From Phytopythium helicoides (Eukaryota; Oomycota; Peronosporomycetes; Pythiales; Pythiaceae), in contig JANFNE010000004.1 in the NCBI GenBank assembly GCA_024867545.1, positions 558,001 to 622,000 of the forward strand: a stretch of DNA of 64,000 nt. The letters are read 5' to 3'. The position numbers and the translations under genes are program-made. Under the pieces are notes generated by a model. It did not search any database and was not told the DNA's origin. It was given only the letters and a program-made list of their open reading frames with translations. Numbering within the stretch: position 1 is the stretch's first letter; every line of letters starts with the position of its first letter. This document shows, one piece after another, positions 32,244 to 44,848 of the stretch.

Positions 32244-34142
32244 CTAGTCTGAGTGCACGCCGGCTGACAGCGACACAGCCTCCTTGGCCACGCGCAGAGC
32301 ACCGATGGCAAAGACCTCGCGGCGAGTGGCCTGGTGCTTGATCTCAATGCGCTCGCCAGGGCCGGCGAAAAGCACCGTGTGCTGACCGATCTCATCGCCC
32401 AGACGCAGCGAGTGCGCAGGGACACCAGTAGCCGCGACAGGAGCACCAGTGGCAACCACAGCCTTAACGAGGGTCTTGGCCGTGCCGCTGGGGGCGTCGA
32501 GCTTCTTGGTGTGGTGGGTCTCCGTCAGTTCGACGTTCCAGCCCTCAGCCGGCAGCTTGAACGCCGCCGCCTGCAGCAGCTCAGCCACAAGAGGAACGCC
32601 CACCGAGAAGTTCGACTTGAGCACCACGGCTGCCTGCTGAGCGTACGCCTCGAGCGCATCGTGCGGCAGCGAGCCGGTCGTGCCAACAACAAGCGCCGGG
32701 CGCTTGCCGCTCTTGAAAGCGCTGACGTCCTGAGCGAGCAGCCACGCCGAGAGCGCCTTAGTGCCCTCGGGGAGCGTCACGTCAATGATGACATCGGCCG
32801 CGAGTGCAGCCTCCGTCGAGTTGGCGCGGACGTCAATGGCACCAGCAAAGGCCACGCTGCCGTCCGTGACCTTGGCGAGCTCCGACACGATCAGCGAGCC
32901 CAGACGGCCCTTGGCACCATGCACAGCCACGCTAACGGCCTTACCGTGCGCCGCAGCGCTCGACGAGCCAGCCGCAGCGGCCGGGCGGGCGTCAATCACG
33001 CTCTGGTACTCGTTGATGGCGTCCGCGAGGCGGCGGGCACCCTGCTCGAGCTCATGGTAGTCGTACCACGAGAAGCTGAGGCGCAGGTAGTTCTTCATCG
33101 ACTCACTGAACGACGATCCGGGCAGGAACATGACCTTGTGCTTCTGCGCAATCGGCAGCAGCTCGGCAGCGTTCATGTGCTCGGGGAGGCGCACGAGCAC
33201 GAAGTAGCCGCCATCGGGCACCTCGAAGGTCGAGCCAGCGGGCAGGTGGTTCTTGAGCTCCTTCATGAGCGCGTCAGCGCGCTGCCAGAGCGTCTGCGTG
33301 GTCCAGTCGAGGTGCTCCTGCTGCGCGCCAGACGTAATGGCCGAGTGCACAATACCCTGGATGACGGGGTTGATTCCGCCGCTCGAGTCGAGCTGGCCAC
33401 AGTCAACGATCTTCTTGAGGAGCTTCTCGGAGGCCTGGATCCATCCGAGGCGGAGCGCAGGCGCAAGGATCTTGGAGAAACTGCCGAGCGCGAGCACCGT
33501 GTCGTGCTTGTCGAAGGTGAACATGGGCGGCGGCGGCGTGATGTGCGGGAAGGAGAGCAGCTGGTAGACCTCGTCGGCGACGATGAGGAAGTTGTACTTG
33601 ACGCTGAGCTCGACGAGCTTCTGGCGCTTCTCGACCGAGAGCGTGCGGCCCGTGGGGTTGTGGCACGTGGGGATGGTGTAGAGCATCTTTGGCACGACGC
33701 CGCTCTCGAGGAGCTTCTCGAGCGCGTTGACGTCGAGGCCGTCCTCCTCCATGGGGATCTGGCGCACGTTCATCTTGAAGTCCTTCATGATGCTGAGCGC
33801 GAGGAAGTAGGTGGGCTCCTCCATGAAGACGAGGTCTCCCGAGCGCAGGTAGAGCGAGCAGATGAGCGACAGGCCGCCCGTGACGCCGTTGGTCACGAAG
33901 AGCTTCTCGGGGTCCACCTCGTGGCCGTAGCCCTTGGTCAGGAACTGCGCCAGCGACGCGCGGAACTTGGGGTAGCCCTTGATGTGGCCGTACTGCAGGA
34001 ACATGGGGTCCTCCTCGCCGAACTTGAGCCCGGCGCTGCTGCGGATCTTGTCGAGCGGCAGCATCGACGGTGCGGGCTGCCCCACCTTGAAGTTGATCAT
34101 CTCGACCGCCTCCGGCACGATGTACTGCCCGTAGTCGCCCAT
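32244..34142 (-). CDS. Fusion: PLP aminotransferase - 4-hydroxy-tetrahydrodipicolinate reductase
   Basis: The start at 34142 (MGDYGQYIVPEAVEMINF) gives 632 aa; an ATG at 34370 would add a Pro/Gln/Ser-rich lead that looks like leader sequence. Residues 1 to about 415 form a class I/II aminotransferase with TCHNPTGRTLS, VADEVYQL and GSFSKILAPALRLGW (PLP Lys). They are most like 2-aminoadipate/aromatic-type enzymes. An Ala/Ser linker joins a DapB domain (about 430-632) with VHGAKGRLGS (NAD(P)H site), VVGTTG, KSNFSVGV and the signature ETHHTKKLDAPSGTAK. DapB catalyses a step of lysine synthesis through diaminopimelate. The fusion suggests the aminotransferase serves the same pathway, which is inference. 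No intron. Confidence 0.88.
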   Translation of the reverse strand: MGDYGQYIVPEAVEMINFKVGQPAPSMLPLDKIRSSAGLKFGEEDPMFLQYGHIKGYPKFRASLAQFLTKGYGHEVDPEKLFVTNGVTGGLSLICSLYLRSGDLVFMEEPTYFLALSIMKDFKMNVRQIPMEEDGLDVNALEKLLESGVVPKMLYTIPTCHNPTGRTLSVEKRQKLVELSVKYNFLIVADEVYQLLSFPHITPPPPMFTFDKHDTVLALGSFSKILAPALRLGWIQASEKLLKKIVDCGQLDSSGGINPVIQGIVHSAITSGAQQEHLDWTTQTLWQRADALMKELKNHLPAGSTFEVPDGGYFVLVRLPEHMNAAELLPIAQKHKVMFLPGSSFSESMKNYLRLSFSWYDYHELEQGARRLADAINEYQSVIDARPAAAAGSSSAAAHGKAVSVAVHGAKGRLGSLIVSELAKVTDGSVAFAGAIDVRANSTEAALAADVIIDVTLPEGTKALSAWLLAQDVSAFKSGKRPALVVGTTGSLPHDALEAYAQQAAVVLKSNFSVGVPLVAELLQAAAFKLPAEGWNVELTETHHTKKLDAPSGTAKTLVKAVVATGAPVAATGVPAHSLRLGDEIGQHTVLFAGPGERIEIKHQATRREVFAIGALRVAKEAVSLSAGVHSD

Positions 34143-36452
<2,310 letters not shown>

Positions 36453-36688
36453 GAGAAGAGCTTGATACTTTTGGATCCCGCCGAGCACAGTAAACCCAAG
36501 CGTTCGCCGACCATAATGACTGAGGAGCTGCCACTGGCAGTGTGTGAAGCTTGTGTCTTTAGGCTATGCGGGTCAAGAGTCAGTGCCAAGCAGGTGATAC
36601 AGCAATCCTCTATCACATGGGTCTGGCAAAGTCGCCTTCACTTTTCACATTACGTCCAAACGCGACAACGTCCGACAGATGATCTTGT

Positions 36689-37370
36689 CTACAGATCGTC
36701 TGAGTGCGCTGGGGCCACCTTGGCGCCGCCAGTACGCTGGAGCGCCTCGACCACGTCGTTCTCGAGGGCGAAGGGCGACGTCGACGATCCGTAGCGCTTG
36801 TACGGCTCGTTGTCGACAATCAGGAACTTGGAGAAGTTCCACTTGACGTCGTTGGTAACAAATCCCGCGAGTCGCGACGTGAGGAACTTGAACAGCGGGT
36901 GTGCATTTGCTCCGTTCACATCAACCTAGAGCCACCACAATTCCACATTAGACCACAACCACTTCATCTTCAGCCTGGAGACCCTCGCCAACCTTGCTGA
37001 AGACTGGGAAGGTGACGTGGTAGTTGTCCTGCACGAACTGCAGGATGTCGCTCGGCCCGCCGGGCTCTTGCCTGCCGAACTGGTTGCACGGGAAGGCGAG
37101 CACCGTGAAGCCCTGGTCCTTGTATTTTTCGTACAGCGCCTGCAGCTCGCGGTAGTTCTGGTCCGTGTAGCCGCACTCACTGGCGACGTTCACGACGAGG
37201 ATGACGCGAGAGTCGGCGAAGCGCGAGAGCGGCACGTCGCGGCCCTCCAGGTCCTGCACCACAAAGTCCAGGAAGCGCTGCTCCCCATCTCCACCCTGAG
37301 CGTCGGCAGCGGCAGCCAGCGAGGCCACGAGCAGCAGCAGCAGCGCCAGCAGCAGCCGCTTGACCCCCAT
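36689..37370 (-). CDS. Secreted glutathione/thioredoxin peroxidase
   Basis: Reduces peroxides using glutathione or thioredoxin. Two exons, 37370-36993 and 36925-36689, give 204 aa. The start at 37370 ([20 protein letters not shown]) is a clear signal peptide, so the enzyme enters the secretory pathway. The peroxidase fold shows [13 protein letters not shown] with the peroxidatic Cys (not selenocysteine), [12 protein letters not shown] with the second Cys and Gln, and WNFSKFL with the Trp/Asn of the active site. The donor is GTTGGC and the acceptor TCTAG, phase 0. A secreted form could protect against host-produced hydrogen peroxide, which is inference. Confidence 0.92.
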
Positions 37371-37690
37371 GGTTATCAATCTCTGCAAAGCGCGCACAGA
37401 GAATTCACACTTGATTTTACTATGTCAATATTCAATCTAGTACTTTTCAACATATCAATGTTTGTATTGCATACAGTTACCAAGATAGAGGCGAAAGCGC
37501 GCGAAAAAGGCGGCGAGCTGCCACTGTGGAGACCGATCAGCTCGCGACTCGCGCTTCCGCCTGCGACGCCCAGCTTCAGCTCCAGCTCCATCTCCATCTC
37601 CATCAGTAGCAGCCGCGGCGGCTCGCCCACTCGCGTTGCTTGGATTTCTGCGGCGGATTTGGAGGCGACGGGCGCTAAATTTACGCGCGC

Positions 37691-40600
37691 ATGGCCAGCC
37701 AGGACGCGCGCGAGAGCGCCAGTCAACCCAAAGCGCCCGCCATGAGCAGCGGCAAGCGGCCCATGGGCGCCACGCCGCGCTCGGCAGAGGAGCTGCGCCG
37801 CAGCGACCTCAACATGGAGAAGATGGTCAAGAAGAACGTCATGGGCGCCGTCAAGCCCGGCAGCCTCAAGCGCGGCCGCGCCATCGTCGCGCTCTACCTC
37901 AAGAACAAGGACAGACAGCAAGGAGGCGGCGGCGCTGCGAACGGAGGAGCTGGTGGCAGAGGGAGGGGACGACAGGAGCGCCAAGCGCCGCAAGTCGCTG
38001 CCGATCCCAGAAGAAGCGGTGGACGACAGCGAGGTGGCCGGCACGATCGGAGCCTCCGCGGCTTCAGCTATCGTCAGAGCTGCCATGTCGCCCTCACGCC
38101 GCCCAAGTCCTATTCCACCCATCACAAGTAGTGCTAGCTCCGCCAAGATAAGCCTCAGCTCGGACGCTGTCAAGCCCGCAGCGACACCAGCATGTCCGCA
38201 GCAACCCAATGCACCTGCTCAGCCCCGCGCGCGTTCGTGCCAGCACATCTGTGAATGTTTCGAGTCCGGCACCCCTAGCTCGAGGGAACAAACCGTCAGG
38301 AAGTGATGACCAGTCCCATGCGGGCTATCCGCAACGGCACAATGGCGAGCCCGATGCGCCGACCTGGTCAATTCCTGAGCCCTCCGAGAATTCGTCGCAC
38401 AACTGGTTCCCCGAGAAAGCCGCTTTTCCAAGAGGAAGACGGTGCAGGAAGTGCTTCCAGCGCGGGTGCAGACAATGGAGCGTCTGAAGCAGATCCTCGT
38501 GGTGGACGATCGACTACCACTGCACCGATGCTCGAATCAGCCCTTGACCAGATAGATCTGAGAGTGGCTTCTGCAAAGGCAACAGCTGCCCCAGCTAAAT
38601 CACCGTTCCTGTCGTTCCAGTCTAAGGTGGGGACCAAACCGCGCGTTGGTCCCTCAATGGCGATGACGTCGCCAACTGCTGATGGAACCATTACTGACTC
38701 GACAGCAACTCGAAGCGGACCACCTGTTGTTGACCTGTATTCTCCCTAGACCAACGGACGCCTCTGAGAGCATCACCCTTCCACTTCCAACGCAGCAAGC
38801 CCAGGATACCGAAGAGAAGCCGCCTGTTGCTCCAAAACCTGCTCGATCGATGTTTGCAAACCGCACCATTGTCGGAAATCGATCCATGTGCTTCTCGACC
38901 GAGGGCGTTGCAAGCTCACTAGATGTCAGCCCAGACGGAGAAATTGTTGTCGTTGGCTTTACAGACGGCTCAGTGCGGCTATATGAGATGGACAGCAACG
39001 TACCCAGTGACCGGCATGGATACCTTCTAGGACACATTGACGAGGAGTCTAATCAAGGTGCGGGCAACTCAAACCTCCGCGTGAAGATTACTCCAGATGG
39101 ACGATACATCTTCGTCGGTTGTCGAACCGGTCCCCGTGTGATCATGAGCATTAACCTCCACCACTATCGCAACGAAAAGGGTACGTTTTCGTTCATAAAA
39201 AAACATCGAATCGACCGTCAACCTCTGACGCTTGATATTCGTACTCAGATGACGCAGAAGATGACTTTGAGCAATTCCAAAAGTCCTTCATGTCGGATGC
39301 AAAAGTCAGGGTATGTAAATAATTGAGCACGCGTGTGCTGATTGTTGGCTTTTGATTGGTCTAACACGGATGCAACTCACAGGGCTTTGCGGACGTGACA
39401 AAATGCGTGACACCCATCGGTGTTCAGTCCCCGTCAAGGTTGGTTGGCGCTGCTGATTTGAGATTCATATGTATCAAGCCGATGTCGCTAACTTGTTTTC
39501 TTGTATGCAATAGACACAGCTACTACCTTCTTTTCGGCCTTGGCGTTGGCACCCTGCGTTTGTGGCGGTTTGTCGAAGGGCGTCCCGATCCCGAGTGGAA
39601 CCATCTGTACGCGATACCAACAAACGGCAACACAGCAACAGTTGCAATGTTCTTGCCGCCATTAGCTCCCGAAGGCTCGGCGCCAACAAGCGAAGTTTCA
39701 GGCGAGCTGTCCATTGCCTGCATCTGCGAAGATCGCAATTTGCGCGTCTGGCCAATGAATTACTCGGGCGATGAGAAGAGTGATGGTTCGGGTGAGCACC
39801 TCGCCAAAGCGCATTACGATGTGCCAAACTCTAAGGATGTAGTGGCCATCTATGGCCACTATGCATACGGAATATCCCTGGTGGGGGAGGCATACCGTTT
39901 CCGAATTCCACTAGACTCTGCCACCGCTACGTCAACGCCTCGCCAGACATTTGATCTTGAGAAATTCGATACCGGTGGCGGCAATAGCAAGTCACGGCGC
40001 TCAAAAATCATTCTTGAGAGCGCGTACGCAAGCGATGACGGACGTGTCATGGTCGCGGTATCACTTGAGGGAATTTTCTACTACTCTAATACGCTGTCAA
40101 TGGACCCAGCTGTGACACCAAAGCTTCGCATTATTGGAAAATCTTCGTCACTCAACCAGCAGTACAAGACCCCGATGAAAGTGTACATCCCGACAGCCAA
40201 GTCATCTGGGCAGAGTGAGCCCAAATCCATGCTTGCGGTTGTGTCGAATCCCAGCGAAAACGACGACCATCTTGATGGATTCTTCAATGTGGACCCAACT
40301 GAAGTGTTTGCCTCACGATGGATGGTGCCAAGTCGCGGGAACGACTGCTGGGTATGTGGCGTTCGCAACACGTGTCACTGGCAGCGAGGACCAGAACAAC
40401 AAAAGGCACGTATGAGAGTAGGGGCGGTGCGTCAAAGCCAAACGTCTCGCAATGCAAGATCCAAAGTTATCGATGTCAGCAACGATGATGGGATGAGGTT
40501 CATGACCCTGACGATGACTACTCGCCAAGCCCTCCAAGGCGAGGGAGTAAGACACGAAGCAGCATCAGCAGCGTAAGCAGCAAGTCAGCCGCAACGCCCA

Positions 40601-41397
40601 AATCGAAGGCAAAGGGTAAGAAAGATATCTCAACACGCGAACGACCAGGCTCGGCCACCGAAGCCAAGACTCAAACACCTGCAAGCGAATCCCTAGAGAT
40701 CGCCTCGGCACCTTCTGCTGCTACAAAAACCGTGACTTCTCGTCCGCGTTTGTCCATGGCAGGTGACAGCACAGCGGGTGAGGACTCGGATGCGTCTGTG
40801 GAACACTCGCAATCAAATTTGGCGGCTGAGCTTGCGCATTACAAACATCGTTTGACGTCCATTGAAGTGGAGTGGAAGCGACGTCTAACTGGCGAGATTC
40901 AGCTGCGTCGGCGGTGGAAAGTGCGCGAAGCGGAGTTTGACAAAGAGCTCCAAGACTTGTTGGGCAAGCTAATTGCGGCGGAAACGCAAGTTGAAGAGCT
41001 CCAAGCAGCCCAAAAAGATGCCGAAAAGAGATTCTCGTTTGAAAAGCTGAAGGCAGAGCAGCAAAGCTCCGTTCGAGCGAGGTACGAAAAACTCTGTGAA
41101 GAAATGGAAGGCAAAATGGGACTTGTTGAAGACCAGCGACGGCTTTTGGAGCAGACCACGCGCAGCTTGCTGGCGGAGGTTGACCGCAACGTGCACTCGC
41201 TCAAGTACGCCGTTGGACTTGAGCGCAGTGAGTGTGTTGTGTGCAAGGACAACGCAGCAGTCACTGCCGTCGTGCCATGCGGGCACCTTTGCTTTTGCGA
41301 GGAAGACGCAGAGACGTACCGGCGTAACTCGACGACCCCGTCGCTGTTGTGCCCTGTGTGCCAGGGCGAGTTGGTGTCGTTGCTGCGTATTTATTGA
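37691..41397 (+). CDS. WD-repeat, coiled-coil and C-terminal RING protein; many frameshifts
   Basis: The N-terminal basic part reads MEKMVKKNVMGAVKPGSLKR. A Ser/Pro-rich region follows, then WD-like repeats from about 38870 (SLDVSPDGEIVVVGFTDGSV, KITPDGRYIFVG) to 40380 (GVGTLRLWRF, CEDRNLRVWP). Clean introns are 39181-39248, 39311-39382 and 39439-39513. A charged linker and a coiled coil (40830-41200) lead to a C3HC4 RING with ECVVCKD, VPCGHLCFCEE and LCPVCQGEL, suggesting an E3 ubiquitin ligase. One-base frame changes are apparent near 37920, 38220, 38310, 38748, 40350, 40395 and 40490. The protein logic continues across each, so the gene is decayed or the sequence has errors. The N-terminal part might be a separate gene. 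Confidence 0.6.
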
Positions 41398-41427
41398 TTG
41401 AATGGAGAAGCGATGCACACAATTAGG

Positions 41428-42303
41428 TTATAAGCTGATAGAGAGGCTTGCTAAATGACACTCGATTTCCAGCTTGAAACAGAAGAGCGCAGGGTCCACT
41501 GATCGTCCTGCAGAATCCGCTCCTGCATTGACACGACGCCGTGCAGCTCGGAGAGCAAACTCGCCTTGCGGTGCAACAATTCGACGTCCGACATCTAGGT
41601 CGATGAATGGCTTGTGTGAGCTCCTTTGTTTCAGGACAGCCACCTCGCGATAAAACTGCACGTACTGCGTTGAGGTTTGCGCCGTTGAGTGCAGGCAACG
41701 AGTTTGTTTGCCCGAGCCGCGCGCGGTCGTGCTTACGGTAAATGGTCTTGTAGAATTCGAGCTCCTGCGACGTCTCACCGTAAACTGCTCACTCACTATC
41801 AGCGCCCCCTTCAGCCCCCTCGTTACTTTGAGAAACCATTGCGAACCTTTATCCTGCTTGGTAGCAGTCACACGCGGCATGGAGAGCTTTTCTAGCCGTT
41901 CTTTCGATAGTTTGACTGGCGCCTTGGGTTCTTCTGAAGCACCAACAGTTCTTGCCGTAGTCGATGTTCGGGCAGTAGACCGTGCCGTAGAGGTCACCGC
42001 AGCAGCCCCACCATGCTCCAACTCGTCCATCTTTGCTCGCAACAACAAAGCATGGTCTTCCTGGATGTTGAGCAGGTTTTGCTTGTCTCGAGCTCGGTCT
42101 CTCGCGAACTGCTTCTCCAGCCTCTTGGCCTCGAGGTGTGTCGAGACCTTGGCGAGGCGCGCCTTACGCTGCTCCTCCGCTTCCAGTGCCCGCTGCACCG
42201 CCTCGATGTAGTATGCGTTCTGTTGTGCTCGTAGCAGCTGCACCGCTGCCGCAGGATCACCCATTGCGTCGTTCATGCCGCCAAGAAAATGTAGCCATTT
42301 CAC
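41428..42303 (-). CDS. Unrecognised coiled-coil protein, possibly multi-exon
   Basis: The N-terminal half from 42303 is strongly helical and charged ([37 protein letters not shown]). It is followed by a Thr/Ala/Ser-rich patch and [16 protein letters not shown]. The C-terminal end reads [36 protein letters not shown] and ends in HLASLSISL. Between about 41830 and 41650 another frame ([18 protein letters not shown]) looks better, with GTGAGT and GTAAGC donors nearby, so one or two introns or an indel are likely. No family recognised; the pattern recalls flagellar or cytoskeletal coiled-coil proteins. Divergent from HIS6, 170 bp apart. Confidence 0.5.
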   Translation of the reverse strand: MKWLHFLGGMNDAMGDPAAAVQLLRAQQNAYYIEAVQRALEAEEQRKARLAKVSTHLEAKRLEKQFARDRARDKQNLLNIQEDHALLLRAKMDELEHGGAAAVTSTARSTARTSTTARTVGASEEPKAPVKLSKERLEKLSMPRVTATKQDKGSQWFLKVTRGLKGALIVSEQFTVRRRRSSNSTRPFTVSTTARGSGKQTRCLHSTAQTSTQYVQFYREVAVLKQRSSHKPFIDLDVGRRIVAPQGEFALRAARRRVNAGADSAGRSVDPALFCFKLEIECHLASLSISL

Positions 42304-42473
42304 TGACGTTTTCGTGTAGCCATTTCTGCTATTCTTGGCTGCAAAGTGCGCTTGAACCTCGCGAGATATGTGCAGGCGTACTTTACGAGTTTTTGCAGCT
42401 CCTCGTTAAGTTCGCGTGCATCACCAGCAAACGTAATGCGCATTCGCCGATTGTTACCACTGGACCAAACGCC

Positions 42474-43585
42474 ATGCGCTTCCGGCCGTGTATCGACATC
42501 CACGCGGGCGAAGTCAAGCAGATCGTGGGCTCCACGCTCACGGACGGACAGGATGCGCCCGTCACCAACTTCGTGGCCTCACAGAGCGCCGGCGAGTTCG
42601 CGCGGTGGGTAATGCAGCAGTCGAGAGCTGGCGTGGCAGCATGTGAGACTCAACAATTGCAATGGATTGACAGCATGTACAAGCGCGATGAGCTTCCAGG
42701 TGGCCATGTGATCATGCTCGGCGCGTCCGAGCCTAACAAGCAAGCGGCATTGCAGGCGCTGCGCGAGTACCCGGGCGGTCTGCAGGTCGGCGGTACGGCG
42801 AATAGCAGATTTGCTGGTCCATGGTGAAAAGCATGGTGGTGGAGGGACTGACCTGCGTATCTGATTGCAGGCGGGATCAATGCTGACAACTGCCAATTCT
42901 ACATCGAGAATGGTGCGAGCCACGTCATCGTGACGTCGTACGTGTTCCGCGACGGCCAGATCGACTTTGAGCGTCTCGACAAGCTCAAGGCGCTTATCGG
43001 CAAGGAGCACCTCGTGCTAGACCTGAGCTGCCGCAAGAAAGCTGAGGACGGCAAATTCTACGTCATGACCGACCGCTGGCAGAAGTTTACCACCACAGCT
43101 ATTGAGTATGTATGCTGTATGTTCGTCGAAATGTTCGGCGCGCTCTAACTGATGTGTAGCGAGGCGCTCTTCCACCGCCTGGCCGACTACTGCGATGAGT
43201 TTCTGGTGCACGCAGTCGATGTTGAGGGAAAGCGGTGTGGCATTCAGGTTCGAACCTCGCCATCAGTTTGTCTTCTACGTTGTGCTCACACGTTCGTCTT
43301 CAGCAAGAGCTTGTCGAGCTCCTGGCGCAGTGGAGCACCATCCCTGTCACGTACGCGGGTGGCGCAAGCTCCTTGGTATGTGGAGCTATGCGTGATCTTG
43401 CTGGCATTGGAAGATTCCTCCAATCTTACATTGTGCGCTCTGTCATGCAGTCGGACCTCGACTTCGTTGAGCGTGTGGGCAATGGCAAGGTGGACCTTTC
43501 AATCGGCAGCGCACTCGACATCTTCGGCGGCGACATTCGCTACGAGGACGTAGTCACGTGGCACAAGGCTCACAACGCCAACTAG
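42474..43585 (+). CDS. HIS6: Phosphoribosyl-formimino-AICAR-phosphate (ProFAR) isomerase, histidine synthesis
   Basis: Catalyses the fourth step of histidine synthesis, an Amadori rearrangement in a TIM barrel. Six exons were read from splice sites, all in phase: 42474-42604, 42674-42792, 42871-43105, 43160-43247, 43304-43375 and 43451-43585, giving 259 aa. The start at 42474 gives [19 protein letters not shown], where CIDIH.GEVKQ is the eukaryotic HIS6 N-terminus with the catalytic Asp. Later motifs are [41 protein letters not shown] (second catalytic Asp), VTYAGGAS, and [14 protein letters not shown]. The length fits yeast HIS6 (261). Six short exons in 1.1 kb is intron-dense for this window. 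Confidence 0.93.
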
Positions 43586-43753
43586 ACTAGCTCCACGTCA
43601 ACAAAGTCTACATGGCAGGCCCGTAGAGCTGTGACACCACCTTCAACACGAACAGGTTGTTGACTACCGAACTTAACATACGAACCTACTTCCAAGACAT
43701 GCGTACCTACCGTCCATATCTTGCGAGTTCACTTGGAGAAAAGCAGCCACAAC

Positions 43754-44699
43754 ATGCAGGAGATCGTCGCGACGCTCGAGCGCCAGCGCGAGGAGCTGCT
43801 GGCGACGCTGCTGCAGTCCAGTGGCCTCCAGCAGCAGCAGCAGGCCGTGGCTCGTCTCAAGCGCGTGCTGGAGGAGCTGGAGCTCGCGGCGGCGGCCGCC
43901 GCGCCGGTCGGGAGCGCGGCGTCGCTCTCGGCGGACTTCTTCGCGGTTTTCCTGCTCGTGGAGCTGCTCGCGGGCGATCTGTGGGTGGCGTTGATGGAGT
44001 TGTGAGGCTGAGGAGTGCGGAGCTGAAGGTGGGGCTGCTGCTCGTGGATAGGAACAACGCGCGGTTTTTGTGGAAGCGGGTCGACGCGGAGACCAAGAAC
44101 GCGTCCGAGGTGCTCGGCGCCGTCTGGGAGATTGGCAAGGCGCTCTGGAAGCGGTAGGACGGCTGCTGGTCTGCGCAACTGCGATGATCGAGTGACATGA
44201 AGATTTGCAGGAACCTGGTGGCTGCGTACGCCGCCATGAACAAGCCCTGGCCGGAGCAGGTTGCTCCTCTCGTTGAGCTTCTTCGCCGTGCGTCATTCAG
44301 GAGCAGTGAGAAAGAGGGAGATATGATCGTGCTAACAATGCAGTGATGGAGCAGAGCTGACTCGGGAATCGGCGGCAGAGCTCGTGAGCCTTGCGTACTC
44401 GACGATCGCGTTTGAGGACGTGATGCAGGCGCTCGGATTTCAGCAGGAGGCTGAAATGATCCAATGTGAGTAGCAAGCTGCTCGCACGACGATCGGTCCT
44501 AGCGTATTGTTAACCATCAAAACCCTGGCACTGGCTAGACTGCGTGGCGAGGGGGTGGGGCGTGGACGAAGCAGAGAAGCTCGTTCGCCCGAAGCCGCTG
44601 CCCCGTGCGAGGACGCGGCTCACGGGCATCGATCAGCTCGATTCGCTGTCCGCATCGGTGCTCCAGCTGGAGCAGAACACGATCGTGAAGTTGCCCTAG
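43754..44699 (+). CDS. CSN8: COP9 signalosome subunit 8
   Basis: Smallest PCI-domain subunit of the COP9 signalosome, which removes NEDD8 from cullins. Starts at 43754 with a helical MQEIVATLERQREEL. Downstream reads GLLLVDRNNARFLWKRVDAE, SEVLGAVWEIGKALWKRN, AAMNKPWPEQVAPLVELLRR, then SLAYSTIAFEDVMQALGF and CVARGWGVDEAEKLVRPKPL, the order seen in CSN8. Introns of about 55-70 nt follow W-K-R (near 44155), L-R-R (near 44290) and M-I-Q (near 44466). The join near 44000-44010 and that near 44345 each need one base more or less to stay in frame. That fits the indel pattern seen elsewhere. The identity rests mainly on the PCI part. Confidence 0.78.
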
Positions 44700-44848
44700 A
44701 TGCGAACGAGGAAATGGAGAGCAGTTGAGCGAGTGATTATGGTTTTGATTGGAACACAGGCAAGCCCTTACTCCGAAGTGAGTCGTATGTCTTTCTACAG
44801 AGACGACCGAAAATGCTGATTACAACTGCTTGAGACCGGTTTATCGAG

